Below, one piece after another: positions 36,287-44,395 of a DNA stretch of 62,733 nucleotides; the stretch's first letter is position 1, and each line of letters opens with the position of its first letter. Source of the DNA: Draconibacterium sp. (lineage in GTDB: Bacteria > Bacteroidota > Bacteroidia > Bacteroidales > Prolixibacteraceae); NCBI GenBank assembly GCA_011620585.1, contig WOYV01000106.1, forward strand, positions 1 to 62,733, given 5' to 3'. The notes beneath the pieces were generated by a model that was not told where the DNA came from, ran no database searches, and saw nothing but the letters and a program-made list of their open reading frames with translations. A program made the position numbers and the translations under genes.

Positions 36287-36315
36287 AAAAAGCCACCCGG
36301 GTGACCGAATGGCTG
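36287..36315 (-). terminator. Terminator of the secG operon
   Basis: On the minus strand AGCCATTCGG/CCGGGTGGCT (two G-U pairs) with loop TCAC is followed by TTTTTATTTTT, 24 bp after the secG stop. Confidence 0.8.
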
Positions 36316-36338
36316 TATAAAGTAGAAAAATTTAATTC

Positions 36339-36707
36339 TTAGTTTTCTCCGCCGTCGCTTTCCGGAGTAGCCGGAGTTTCGTTGGTTGCTGGTGGTGGCG
36401 TAGTTGGGAAAGTTGGTACCTGGGTCGGGTCAACCGTTGTTTCAATCTGTTGTTGGACGCGTGACTGATCAACGCCTTCCTGCTGACGTGGAATAAATCC
36501 AGCGCCTATAACCGATAAAAACAACAATGCTCCAGCCAGTGCCCAGGTTCCCTTTTCAAGAAAATCGTTGGTTTTACGAACGCCCATGACCTGACCAGTT
36601 GACTGGAAGTTGCTAGCTAAACCTCCCCCTTTTGAATTCTGTACCAATACAATCAGTACTAAAAGGATACAAATAATGAATAGTAAAACGGTTATTAAAG
36701 TATACAT
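36339..36707 (-). CDS. secG: Preprotein translocase subunit SecG
   Basis: A 122-residue inner-membrane subunit of SecYEG. Two membrane helices (about 2-22 and 54-74) flank the conserved loop QNSKGGGLASNFQSTGQVMG and KTNDFLEKGTW. The C-terminal tail is longer than in E. coli and is rich in Pro, Thr and Gln, as usual in Bacteroidota. Last gene of a leftward operon with the sigma-54 activator, lptE and the TPR-like gene. Confidence 0.95.
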   Translation of the reverse strand: MYTLITVLLFIICILLVLIVLVQNSKGGGLASNFQSTGQVMGVRKTNDFLEKGTWALAGALLFLSVIGAGFIPRQQEGVDQSRVQQQIETTVDPTQVPTFPTTPPPATNETPATPESDGGEN

Positions 36708-36711
36708 CTCG

Positions 36712-37311
36712 CTAATTGTTATTCTTTATTACTTCAATTTCTTTAATTCGGCTTGCAAAGTAAATACTTTTTTCCGGATATTTCAAACTTAATTTTTTAT
36801 AGGCTGAAAGCGCTTTTTCATATTTTTTTTGATCGAAATACAGTTTCGCCAGCGTTTCTGTAATCAGTTCATCATTCTCTGAAACCGATTTTTCGATAAT
36901 TTCCTTATCAACAGTGGTTTCATGTGCTTTCTCGTGTTGAGAAAACCGTTTCAATCCTTTGCGTTCTGTCCGCAAAAAATTATCGATCAACGAATCTCCA
37001 GGCTTATCTTCTTTTTCATCACCCAATTTATAAACCGAGGCTATTCCCGACTGCAGCTCATCAATACTTTCAAACCTAAATTCATCGTTCAGAAACTTGT
37101 AAAGTTGTTTGCGGTTAGGTACCAGCAAGGCAACTTTTTTCAGGACCGTATCAAACTCGGGCGATTGTATTTGTTTCAGATTTCTTAAATACACCATCCA
37201 GCCTGTTTGAAACCACGGATATTGTTCGGTAAGTTCCCTGGTCGATTCAAGAGTACCGGCATCTAAACTGGCCGGATGAAGCAAGTATTTTAAAATCTGG
37301 GTTTTCTCCAT
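36712..37311 (-). CDS. TPR-like protein of unknown function
   Basis: A 199-residue soluble protein without signal peptide. The C-terminal third contains a TPR-like helix pair (LAKLYFDQKKYEKALSAYKK then LSLKYPEKSIYF). I use the ATG at 37311, placed just after the lptE stop; the longer frame begins with TTG inside lptE. The gene is 4 bp from secG. In Bacteroidota this protein is regularly found between lptE and secG, from memory; its role may be in envelope assembly, but nothing in the sequence says how. Confidence 0.8.
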   Translation of the reverse strand: MEKTQILKYLLHPASLDAGTLESTRELTEQYPWFQTGWMVYLRNLKQIQSPEFDTVLKKVALLVPNRKQLYKFLNDEFRFESIDELQSGIASVYKLGDEKEDKPGDSLIDNFLRTERKGLKRFSQHEKAHETTVDKEIIEKSVSENDELITETLAKLYFDQKKYEKALSAYKKLSLKYPEKSIYFASRIKEIEVIKNNN

Positions 37312-37313
37312 AT

Positions 37314-37829
37314 TTACCAATTGGCGATAGTGGCATTAAAAATATCCTCAGTCAGTTTTTCAACAATCGCATCGGTTAACTCATCTTCCACCGAGCTAAT
37401 CGGGAGATTACTGTCGAAATCTTCGTAGGCAGTATAAGTTTGTTCAAAATCATCGTCCGGCACCTTGTGGTTAGTGTATTTCAATTTAATACTTACCGTC
37501 AGACGGGTTTTCGACGAAACATCGTCTTTCTGCACCGCCATTGGTCTGAACTCGTACGCGGTTATCTGACCTTCGTATTCAATATCGCCGTTCTCCGACA
37601 GTTCATTCAGCGAAGTTTGTCGTTCGATCTTCGTCTTTAGCTTTTCTGTAAAGTTTTGGCTAAGAGTAGGGTTGATCAGTTTGGCGCGGTTCGGAAAATA
37701 GTAAACCGTGAATGTACGAACCTCAGGTGATAGATTTGCTCCTGTAAAAGAATAACCTACCGTACACGATGGTATTAAACTGCCCATTGTGGCAAGTAAC
37801 ACAATAATCAAAATAAATTTTTTCAACAT
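37314..37829 (-). CDS. lptE: LptE-like LPS-assembly lipoprotein
   Basis: A 171-residue outer-membrane lipoprotein with lipobox LIPSC (Cys22). The family pattern is visible in GYSFTGANLSPEVRTFTVYYFPN and the later TRLTVSIKLKYTNH. LptE plugs the LptD barrel that inserts LPS. It is translationally close to its neighbours: 3 bp after the sigma-54 activator and 2 bp before the TPR-like gene. Assignment rests on the fold-like pattern and conserved context. Confidence 0.85.
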   Translation of the reverse strand: MLKKFILIIVLLATMGSLIPSCTVGYSFTGANLSPEVRTFTVYYFPNRAKLINPTLSQNFTEKLKTKIERQTSLNELSENGDIEYEGQITAYEFRPMAVQKDDVSSKTRLTVSIKLKYTNHKVPDDDFEQTYTAYEDFDSNLPISSVEDELTDAIVEKLTEDIFNATIANW

Positions 37830-37832
37830 TGG

Positions 37833-39065
37833 TTATCCTTTAATATCATATTCTTTAATTTTCCGGTACAGGGTTCTTTCGGAAATTCCCAATTCCTGTG
37901 CGGCATATTTTCTTTTTCCACGGTGTTTCCCGAGGGCTTTCTGAATGAGTTCGATTTCCTTATCGGCCAGTGAGAGCGATTCTTCAACGAATTCTTCGGT
38001 GTCCTGGATATGCTCCTTTTCAACGTGCGAAATATGAATTGGATTATGAACCGTTTCGCTGGCGGCAAACGGTGCATTATCGGCATTGTACAGATTTTTA
38101 ATAATCCGGGCCTGATCGCCTGAGATGGGTGCATCGCGGTTTTCCATCAGGTCGAGCACCAGTTTTTTCAGATCAGTCATATCTTTTTTCATGTCGAACA
38201 GTACCTTGTAGAGAATTTCGCGTTCGTTCGAAAACGACTGGTTTTCCTGGGCGCGGTTAAAAAGGGCCGGTAAATTCTGGTTTCCTTCAACTGGCAGGTA
38301 GTGCCGGAGTACTTCGCCGGTAATCTCTCGCTCCTGTTCTATGATTGAGATCTGCTCTGTAATATTTTTTAACTGGCGGATATTACCCGGCCATCGGTAA
38401 TTTACCAGTGCCGAACGTGCATCGTCGCTTAATCGTACCGGGGGCATCCGGTATTTCTCGGCAAAATCGCGGGCAAATTTGCGAAACAACAAAATGGTGT
38501 CTTCCGCCCGTTCCCGCAAAGGCAAAATTGTGATTGGTACCGTGTTTAAACGGTAATACAAATCCTCGCGGAATTTACCTTCATCAATGGCTTTCAGGAG
38601 ATTTACATTGGTGGCAGCAATGACGCGCACATTGGTTTTAATCATTTTCGAAGAACCGACCTTAATAAATTCGCCGGTTTCCAGAACCCGCAATAACCGG
38701 ACCTGCGTTGAAAGGGGAAGTTCGCCGATTTCATCTAAAAAGATAGTACCTCCATCAGCTTCCTGAAAATAACCTTTACGATCGGCCAGGGCGCCGGTGA
38801 AAGATCCTTTTTCGTGACCAAATAATTCCGAATCGATAGTTCCTTCGGGAATGGCGCCACAGTTAACAGCAATATATTTACCGTGTTTGCGGCTCGAAAA
38901 CTGATGAATGATTTGCGGAAATATTTCTTTACCTACGCCACTTTCTCCGGTAATTAAAACCGAAAGATCGGTGGGAGCTACCTGGATGGCAACCTCAATC
39001 GCGCGGTTCAAACCGGGTGAGTTGCCTATAATCTCAAATCGTTGTTTTGTTGCTTGTAAATCCAT
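37833..39065 (-). CDS. Sigma-54-dependent activator without receiver domain
   Basis: A 410-residue enhancer-binding protein. It starts almost directly with the AAA+ domain: GESGVGKE (Walker A, 40-47), GSFTGA (87-92, the sigma-54-contacting GAFTGA loop) and the DEIGELPLSTQVRLLRVLE Walker B/sensor region; a Fis-type helix-turn-helix ends the protein (KYAAQELGISERTLYRKIK). No receiver, GAF or PAS domain is present, so activity must be set by level or by a partner. I choose the ATG at 39065; the longer frame begins upstream of the probable promoter. First gene of the operon with lptE and secG. Confidence 0.92.
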   Translation of the reverse strand: MDLQATKQRFEIIGNSPGLNRAIEVAIQVAPTDLSVLITGESGVGKEIFPQIIHQFSSRKHGKYIAVNCGAIPEGTIDSELFGHEKGSFTGALADRKGYFQEADGGTIFLDEIGELPLSTQVRLLRVLETGEFIKVGSSKMIKTNVRVIAATNVNLLKAIDEGKFREDLYYRLNTVPITILPLRERAEDTILLFRKFARDFAEKYRMPPVRLSDDARSALVNYRWPGNIRQLKNITEQISIIEQEREITGEVLRHYLPVEGNQNLPALFNRAQENQSFSNEREILYKVLFDMKKDMTDLKKLVLDLMENRDAPISGDQARIIKNLYNADNAPFAASETVHNPIHISHVEKEHIQDTEEFVEESLSLADKEIELIQKALGKHRGKRKYAAQELGISERTLYRKIKEYDIKG

Positions 39066-39163
39066 ATTTGCCTTGTCTGTTTTCTTTTTCTTCGAAAAAT
39101 CAGGTGCATGATGTGGCGGTTTGTTCCAATTCCCGAAATTAACCACCATTTTTATTAAAAACG

Positions 39164-39171
39164 CAAATTTA
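39164..39171 (-). promoter_or_regulatory. -7 promoter element of the sigma-54 activator operon
   Basis: TAAATTTG on the minus strand, an exact TAnnTTTG, about 99 bp before the ATG at 39065. It excludes the longer frame start at 39188. No clear -33 TTG. Divergent from the kdsB promoter. Confidence 0.5.
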
Positions 39172-39244
39172 CAATTTTTCGGCGGCATTGTAAGTCGCTC
39201 TCCTACAATTAAGATTTTTTAGGCTTTTCACTGTTGGCACAGCG

Positions 39245-39273
39245 TTGAAATCCTCGTCCGAATACTATCTTTG
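39245..39273 (+). promoter_or_regulatory. Promoter of kdsB
   Basis: TTG (39245-39247), 18-bp spacer, TATCTTTG (39266-39273). Initiation near 39280 would give a leader of about 115 nt in front of kdsB, which includes a 22-codon open frame. Confidence 0.6.
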
Positions 39274-39306
39274 TTTAACTTTTAACTTTACTCATTGCAG
39301 TATGAA

Positions 39307-39375
39307 ATGAGCTATGATTATAAAATCACCTATTGGGATGAACTTATTTATGATGGCGAATTCCACGTGACCTGA
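39307..39375 (+). CDS. Candidate 22-residue leader peptide before kdsB
   Basis: A short frame, starting MSYDYKITYW and ending FHVT, lies wholly inside the predicted kdsB leader. It holds four Tyr and one Trp in 22 residues. It may be a leader peptide, a gene remnant or chance; no attenuator-type hairpin is visible after it. Confidence 0.25.
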   Translation: MSYDYKITYWDELIYDGEFHVT

Positions 39376-39396
39376 ATGTAAAATAAATAATAACAC

Positions 39397-40134
39397 ATGA
39401 AATTTATTGGAATTATTCCTGCCCGCTATCAATCCACTCGTTTTCCGGGTAAACCCCTGGCAATGATCAAAAACAAACCAATGATTCGGTGGGTATACGA
39501 AAATGTTTCGAAGGTACTCGACCAGGTTTGTGTGGCAACCGATGACGAGCGGATTATGGAAGCGGTTCAGCGTTTTGGGGGCAAGGTTGTTCGAACAAAA
39601 GCGACACATCAGAGTGGTACCGACCGGTGTGCCGAAGCGGCTTTGTTGCTAAAGGATGAATTTGATTTCGATGTAGTGGTCAACATCCAGGGAGATGAAC
39701 CTTTTATTCAGCCCGAACAAATTGAATTATTGAAAAACTGTTTTAATGATGAGGATGTTCAGATTGCAACGCTTGTAAAAAAAATAGAAACAGGAGAAGA
39801 ACTGATGAATCCGAACCGGCCAAAAGTTGTGCTCGATAAAAGTTGGAATGCAATGTATTTCAGCCGCTCTGCCATTCCTTTTATTCGCGGGAAGGAAGAA
39901 AAGAACTGGTTAGGATCAACTATTTTTTGGTCGCACGTTGGTATGTATGCTTTCAGGGCCGATGTTTTGCAGCGTTTAACCCGGCTTCCTCAAGGGAAAC
40001 TGGAACTGGCTGAGTCGCTCGAACAACTGCGATGGCTCGAAAATGGCTATGAAATTCGGGTTGCCGAAACAACAATACATACTTTAGGAATTGATACACC
40101 GGAAGATTTAGAGGCAGCATTGAAACAATCTTAG
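39397..40134 (+). CDS. kdsB: 3-deoxy-manno-octulosonate cytidylyltransferase
   Basis: A 245-residue enzyme making CMP-Kdo for LPS core synthesis. The N-terminal IIPARYQSTRFPGKPLA motif binds CTP, and VVNIQGDEPFIQPEQI and ESLEQLRWLENGY are typical of KdsB. Length is normal. It has its own promoter, divergent from the operon that includes lptE, so two LPS functions flank this intergenic region. Confidence 0.97.
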   Translation: MKFIGIIPARYQSTRFPGKPLAMIKNKPMIRWVYENVSKVLDQVCVATDDERIMEAVQRFGGKVVRTKATHQSGTDRCAEAALLLKDEFDFDVVVNIQGDEPFIQPEQIELLKNCFNDEDVQIATLVKKIETGEELMNPNRPKVVLDKSWNAMYFSRSAIPFIRGKEEKNWLGSTIFWSHVGMYAFRADVLQRLTRLPQGKLELAESLEQLRWLENGYEIRVAETTIHTLGIDTPEDLEAALKQS

Positions 40135-40204
40135 CTTTCAATCGTCTTAAAAGAGGCACGTTATTTGTAACTTGCACCCACGGAAAACAAGAAAAGGAGA
40201 AGAC

Positions 40205-40555
40205 ATGAAAAAATATTTACTAATTGTTCTGGCGTTACTGCTTCAAATTTCGGTTTTCGCCCAATCCGGTTTTAATCTTTCTTCCGACAGAAAAGACAAG
40301 ATTGAAATGGAATTGAAAATTTATCCCAACCCGGTTAAAAACAACCAGGTTACTATTTCCTTTGAATCGAAACAGATTGCTGAAGTTCATTTTATAAGTA
40401 TTACAGGAAAAGAAGTTCTGAAACAGGTTTACGATTTTCCATCCAACCAGGCTACCCTTTTTTTGAATGATATTCCCAACGGACTTTATATTCTTCAAAT
40501 AAAAACTACTGAAGAACAGGTAATCGCGAAAAAGCTGATGATTTCGAGGAATTAA
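40205..40555 (+). CDS. Small T9SS substrate consisting of a signal peptide and sorting domain
   Basis: A 116-residue exported protein. The signal peptide is MKKYLLIVLALLLQISVFAQ. Residues about 33-116 form a type A T9SS C-terminal sorting domain (IYPNPVKNNQVTISF start, then DIPNGLYILQIKTTEEQ and the final KKLMISRN). Only some 12 residues separate signal peptide and sorting domain, so the mature protein is practically a bare CTD. A purine-rich AAAAGGAG precedes the ATG; the longer open frame upstream adds nothing signal-like. It reads the same way as the PLD-domain protein 71 bp downstream. Confidence 0.85.
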   Translation: MKKYLLIVLALLLQISVFAQSGFNLSSDRKDKIEMELKIYPNPVKNNQVTISFESKQIAEVHFISITGKEVLKQVYDFPSNQATLFLNDIPNGLYILQIKTTEEQVIAKKLMISRN

Positions 40556-40626
40556 TCTTGATCTGATAATTTTCTTTTTGTGCGCACCCGATTTTTCTTA
40601 CATTCGGTCCATCAACAAATTTTGAC

Positions 40627-42852
40627 ATGGGACGAATTACTCTGGGATTTCTTTTTCTTTTTTTAGCCGCCAATTTATTAGCTCAATCAACTATAAGCGA
40701 AGCCCGTAAAAAGGCAGTTGGATCGACAGTTACAGTTTCGGGAATTGTAACCAACGGCGACGAACTCGGACTGATCAAATACATTCAGGATGAAAGCGCC
40801 GGAATCGCGATTTACGATGGTAAACTCGCCAATTCGAAACGCGGCGATTCGATTACTGTTACCGGGGTTTTGGATGATTACTCCAATCTTTTGGAGGTTA
40901 AAGACTTAACAGGTTTCACAACTCTTTCAAGTGGAAATCCAGTTCCTGACCCGATTCTTTTAAGTATTGATAAAATAGGGGAGCAGTACGAAGGTATGCT
41001 CATCAAAATAGAGGGAGTTGAAATTATTGGAAGTACAGGCACATTTTCGGGAAGTCAGAATTATTCTTTTTCTGATGGCGTTCACACAGGTGAACTCCGG
41101 ATCAGCAGTAGCAGCCCGATTGTTGGGCAACCCATTCCATCCGGTTCATTCAACTTAATAGCTATTTGTTCGCAATATTCATTCAGTTCGAACGATACGC
41201 AAACCGGGTATCAACTTTTGCCCAGAACAATGGATGACCTGATTTCGGGGAACGCTGTTAATTTTCTGACCTCAGTAGACGTAATCAATCTAACAAAAAG
41301 TTCGGTCACGCTGGGCTGGGAAACCGATAACGGGGCCACTCCTTTTGTTCGTTACGGGAGTTCAAATCGTGTGGATAGTTTGAAGAATATTAAACAGGGC
41401 GACTCGACCACCTCAGACGAACAGAACATTCACATAGCAGAGATTACAGGTCTTAATCCAGCTGAAATAGTTTTTGCCCAGGTGTTTATGGTATTGGAAA
41501 GCGATACTGTTTATAGTCCGGTGGGAATCTATATAACTGAATCGAATTCAACGGGTGCGATGCATGTCTATTTCAACTCGGCCGTTGATCAAACTCTGGC
41601 TGACGAAACGCCAGCTGTAAATCTTGGTCAGAATATGGAAGATACTCTGGCTGCCTGTATCAACAGGGCAGGGCAAAGCATTGATCTGGCAATTTATAAT
41701 TTCGACAATCAAATGGTGGGTGATGCACTAAACGCTGCCTACGACAGAGGTGTGAAAATTCGTATTATTACTTGTGGATCAACCACCCACGCCAGCATCA
41801 GCGATTTGAATACCGGCATCTCGGTACTTGAGCGACCTGAAGAAATCAATGGCGGGATAATGCATAATAAATTCGCGATTTTCGATGTCAACTCAGTAGA
41901 TCCGGACAAAACGTGGGTTTGGTCGGGTTCAACTAACCTGACTTCTTCACAGTTGTTTTACGATGCCAACAATATGGTTTTTATCCAGGACCAGTCGCTG
42001 GCAAAATCGTATCAGATTGAGTTTGAGGAAATGTGGGGAAGTACGGGCGAAACGGCTAATGCGCTTAAGGCAAAATTTGGTGAAGATAAAAGTGATAACA
42101 CTCCTCATAAATTCATGATTGGCGGGAACCTTGTAGAATCTTATTTCAGTCCGTCAGATAATACCAATCAACGATTGATCGATGCAATCGGGACTGCTGA
42201 CAACGATTTGTATGTGGAAACAATGCTGATTACACGGTCTGATTTATCGGGGGCTATTCTCGATGCTTACGACCGGGGAGCGAATGTTCATGTTATTACG
42301 AATGCCGAACCGGACAATACTACCTATGTGAACGACGCTTTGTTAAATGGTTTGCCGGCGGGTAAATTTGTTTTCGATACCCAACAGTCGGGGATACTGC
42401 ACCATAAACTGGCCATCATCGATGCGTACAAAAAGGATTCCGATCCGCAGGTTATCACTGGAAGTCACAACTGGAGCAACGTGGCCAACGCGGTCAACGA
42501 TGAAAATACACTGATTATTCATAATCCGGATATTGCCAATCAGTACATTCAGCAATTTGCTTATCGTTTTAAACACAACGACGGAACTTTGATTGTGTCA
42601 GCACAAATCGTTCAAACTCCCGAATTAAAGGTATTTCCAAATCCAAGTGCCGGACGCATTCAGGTTCAATCGGCAAAGCCTTTAAAAAGCATACAATTAT
42701 TTAGTTTGAATGGCGAAAAAATCGGTGAGTGGATTTTGTCATCGGAATATGAAATGAACCTTGAATTACCTGTTCAGGTTTCCGGAATGTTTATTCTGAA
42801 AGTTGAAGATGTGTATGGCGTGTCGAATGTTTACAAGATTATAAAACAGTAG
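40627..42852 (+). CDS. T9SS-secreted phospholipase D-like protein
   Basis: A 741-residue surface or secreted protein. Signal peptide (1-19, ending LLAQ); an OB-fold/DUF5689-like domain at about 20-190 (VTVSGIVTNGDELGLIKYIQ); an Fn3-like domain at about 215-310; two PLD half-domains with HxK motifs: H413-N-K415...D420 (MHNKFAIFD) and H592-H-K594...D599 (LHHKLAIID), each followed by the G-S-x-N/H-W-x pattern (WSGSTNLT, TGSHNWSN). A type A sorting domain starts at VFPNPSAGRIQVQ. The two HKD motifs predict phosphodiesterase activity on nucleic acid or phospholipid; with the OB-like domain a secreted nuclease is the better guess. Confidence 0.9.
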   Translation: MGRITLGFLFLFLAANLLAQSTISEARKKAVGSTVTVSGIVTNGDELGLIKYIQDESAGIAIYDGKLANSKRGDSITVTGVLDDYSNLLEVKDLTGFTTLSSGNPVPDPILLSIDKIGEQYEGMLIKIEGVEIIGSTGTFSGSQNYSFSDGVHTGELRISSSSPIVGQPIPSGSFNLIAICSQYSFSSNDTQTGYQLLPRTMDDLISGNAVNFLTSVDVINLTKSSVTLGWETDNGATPFVRYGSSNRVDSLKNIKQGDSTTSDEQNIHIAEITGLNPAEIVFAQVFMVLESDTVYSPVGIYITESNSTGAMHVYFNSAVDQTLADETPAVNLGQNMEDTLAACINRAGQSIDLAIYNFDNQMVGDALNAAYDRGVKIRIITCGSTTHASISDLNTGISVLERPEEINGGIMHNKFAIFDVNSVDPDKTWVWSGSTNLTSSQLFYDANNMVFIQDQSLAKSYQIEFEEMWGSTGETANALKAKFGEDKSDNTPHKFMIGGNLVESYFSPSDNTNQRLIDAIGTADNDLYVETMLITRSDLSGAILDAYDRGANVHVITNAEPDNTTYVNDALLNGLPAGKFVFDTQQSGILHHKLAIIDAYKKDSDPQVITGSHNWSNVANAVNDENTLIIHNPDIANQYIQQFAYRFKHNDGTLIVSAQIVQTPELKVFPNPSAGRIQVQSAKPLKSIQLFSLNGEKIGEWILSSEYEMNLELPVQVSGMFILKVEDVYGVSNVYKIIKQ

Positions 42853-42873
42853 TCAGAAAATAAGAACTTCAGG

Positions 42874-42963
42874 CTACTCGTCTTTAAATTCGTTTAACGT
42901 AGGCAGAGCTTTGTTGCACGATGCCAGGGCAAACACTAAAATTAGTATGGGTTGAGTAATCAT
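42874..42963 (-). CDS. Candidate 29-residue lipopeptide
   Basis: A short leftward frame starting MITQPILILVFALASC, a complete lipoprotein signal with lipobox LASC (Cys16), followed by only 13 more residues and a stop. If expressed it would give a lipid-anchored 14-mer beginning CNKALPTL. It lies in the 180-bp gap between the PLD gene and the convergent acyltransferase and could also be the 5' end of a lost lipoprotein gene. Confidence 0.35.
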   Translation of the reverse strand: MITQPILILVFALASCNKALPTLNEFKDE

Positions 42964-43034
42964 GAAACTATTTACTTTACTAAAATAGGTTTGCATTTTT
43001 TTCTAAATATGTTGGCTGGAAAACCCTTCAAACC

Positions 43035-44378
43035 TTATGCCGTTGTGTACGAATCGAGTTTTTTGAATAGCGTGTTTTTTGCTTCAAACAACTGGCTATA
43101 TTTTACACGATTGAACAGTTTTAAGTTCAGCAAGTTTACTCGCCCCCAGGTTTTTCGAAGTAAAATGTGCCATAAAAATGCCAGTTTTCCTGCAAACGGC
43201 AAAGTAACAATGAAAAGCAGTTTTAACCACCATCCCGGTAAAAACGACGAAACCAGTAAGAGTTCGATCAAATAGAAAAGCGGAAACAGAACGATTCCGG
43301 GAACCAGGAAGAAGGAGCTCCAGAAAGCGATATCTTTTATTTTTTTACGGGTGAAATAATCGATACTAAGAAATGGAATCGCATTAAATATAAATCCATA
43401 GATAAATAACGGCAAGCCTGCTATCAGTACAAGTTTATTTCTGATGATTTTTAGAAAATTGAGCGAAGGATGGTTTATGAGCCAGCTACGCAGATGATGC
43501 TTTTTAAGTAACTTTTTAAAGTTGTGCAATTCATGAACCAGTTCTTTTATTTTTTCGGGAGAAGTACTTTCAAGTTCGTCGAGTTGCCGGCAAAGTTTCA
43601 TGTCGGAAGACAAAAGCTGTAATGGCGAATATTTTTTACCCTGTCGTTTAAGAAAGGTTTTCCCGTAATAATCCCTGATTAATTCAATATCGTGGTAATG
43701 ATCTTTGCTCCTGATGTTCAAAGTTAGCGCATCGATGGCCTCGTACAATTTATCTCGTAGCGCCATGGAGGCTTCGTTTGCATTGGTTTGCGCGGTTTCG
43801 AGAAAATCGTTCACACGCACCGGATCGCCAAAATTTACGATCACCGTTCGGTTGAACTTCCAGTAACTACTGTAGTAAATGCCGGTTGGGATAATATGAA
43901 TATCAATATTTTCTTTCGATTTTTCTTCGGCCATAAAAACAATTCGAGGCACTGCCTTTTTGTGTATCAACATTTGTCGTTTGCCCGAATGCGCAGCTTC
44001 CGGAAACAAGGCCAGCGCTTTGTGGCTTTTCAGAACTTTAATCGATTCGTCGAAGGTTTTGTCGTTGTTGGCCAGTTGCTCTTTCCCATCACGGATCCGG
44101 TAAACCGGCATGATCTTCATGAATTTAAGAACCCCCGCGGCAATTTTGTTTTTAAAAATATCGGCACGGGCGAGCCAGACCGGCTGATAGGGAGTGTACA
44201 GAAGAACTGCCATCGGATCGCTCAATGCATTCTGGTGGTTGGGTGCAAAAACAATGGCTTTGTCGTGTGGGATTTTTTCTTTGCCGTTGATAATGATTTG
44301 TTTGTAAATGAAAAAATCGGCAAGGCGCGCATACATTTTTAGTATCCAATAACCCAGCGACCACTTTTCGTAACTCAT
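43035..44378 (-). CDS. PlsC-like glycerol-phosphate acyltransferase family protein
   Basis: A 447-residue protein with an N-terminal acyltransferase domain (about 20-250) and three or more C-terminal membrane segments (about 315-400). Motif I reads NHQNALSD, with five rather than four residues between His and Asp; motif III is LFPEAAHSGKR. This long form with a C-terminal membrane part is common in Bacteroidota and resembles eukaryotic GPAT-type proteins. It probably acylates a glycerol phosphate or lysolipid at the inner membrane. It lies 17 bp after the BASS transporter gene. Confidence 0.87.
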   Translation of the reverse strand: MSYEKWSLGYWILKMYARLADFFIYKQIIINGKEKIPHDKAIVFAPNHQNALSDPMAVLLYTPYQPVWLARADIFKNKIAAGVLKFMKIMPVYRIRDGKEQLANNDKTFDESIKVLKSHKALALFPEAAHSGKRQMLIHKKAVPRIVFMAEEKSKENIDIHIIPTGIYYSSYWKFNRTVIVNFGDPVRVNDFLETAQTNANEASMALRDKLYEAIDALTLNIRSKDHYHDIELIRDYYGKTFLKRQGKKYSPLQLLSSDMKLCRQLDELESTSPEKIKELVHELHNFKKLLKKHHLRSWLINHPSLNFLKIIRNKLVLIAGLPLFIYGFIFNAIPFLSIDYFTRKKIKDIAFWSSFFLVPGIVLFPLFYLIELLLVSSFLPGWWLKLLFIVTLPFAGKLAFLWHILLRKTWGRVNLLNLKLFNRVKYSQLFEAKNTLFKKLDSYTTA

Positions 44379-44395
44379 ATCTTTTGGTTTACAAC

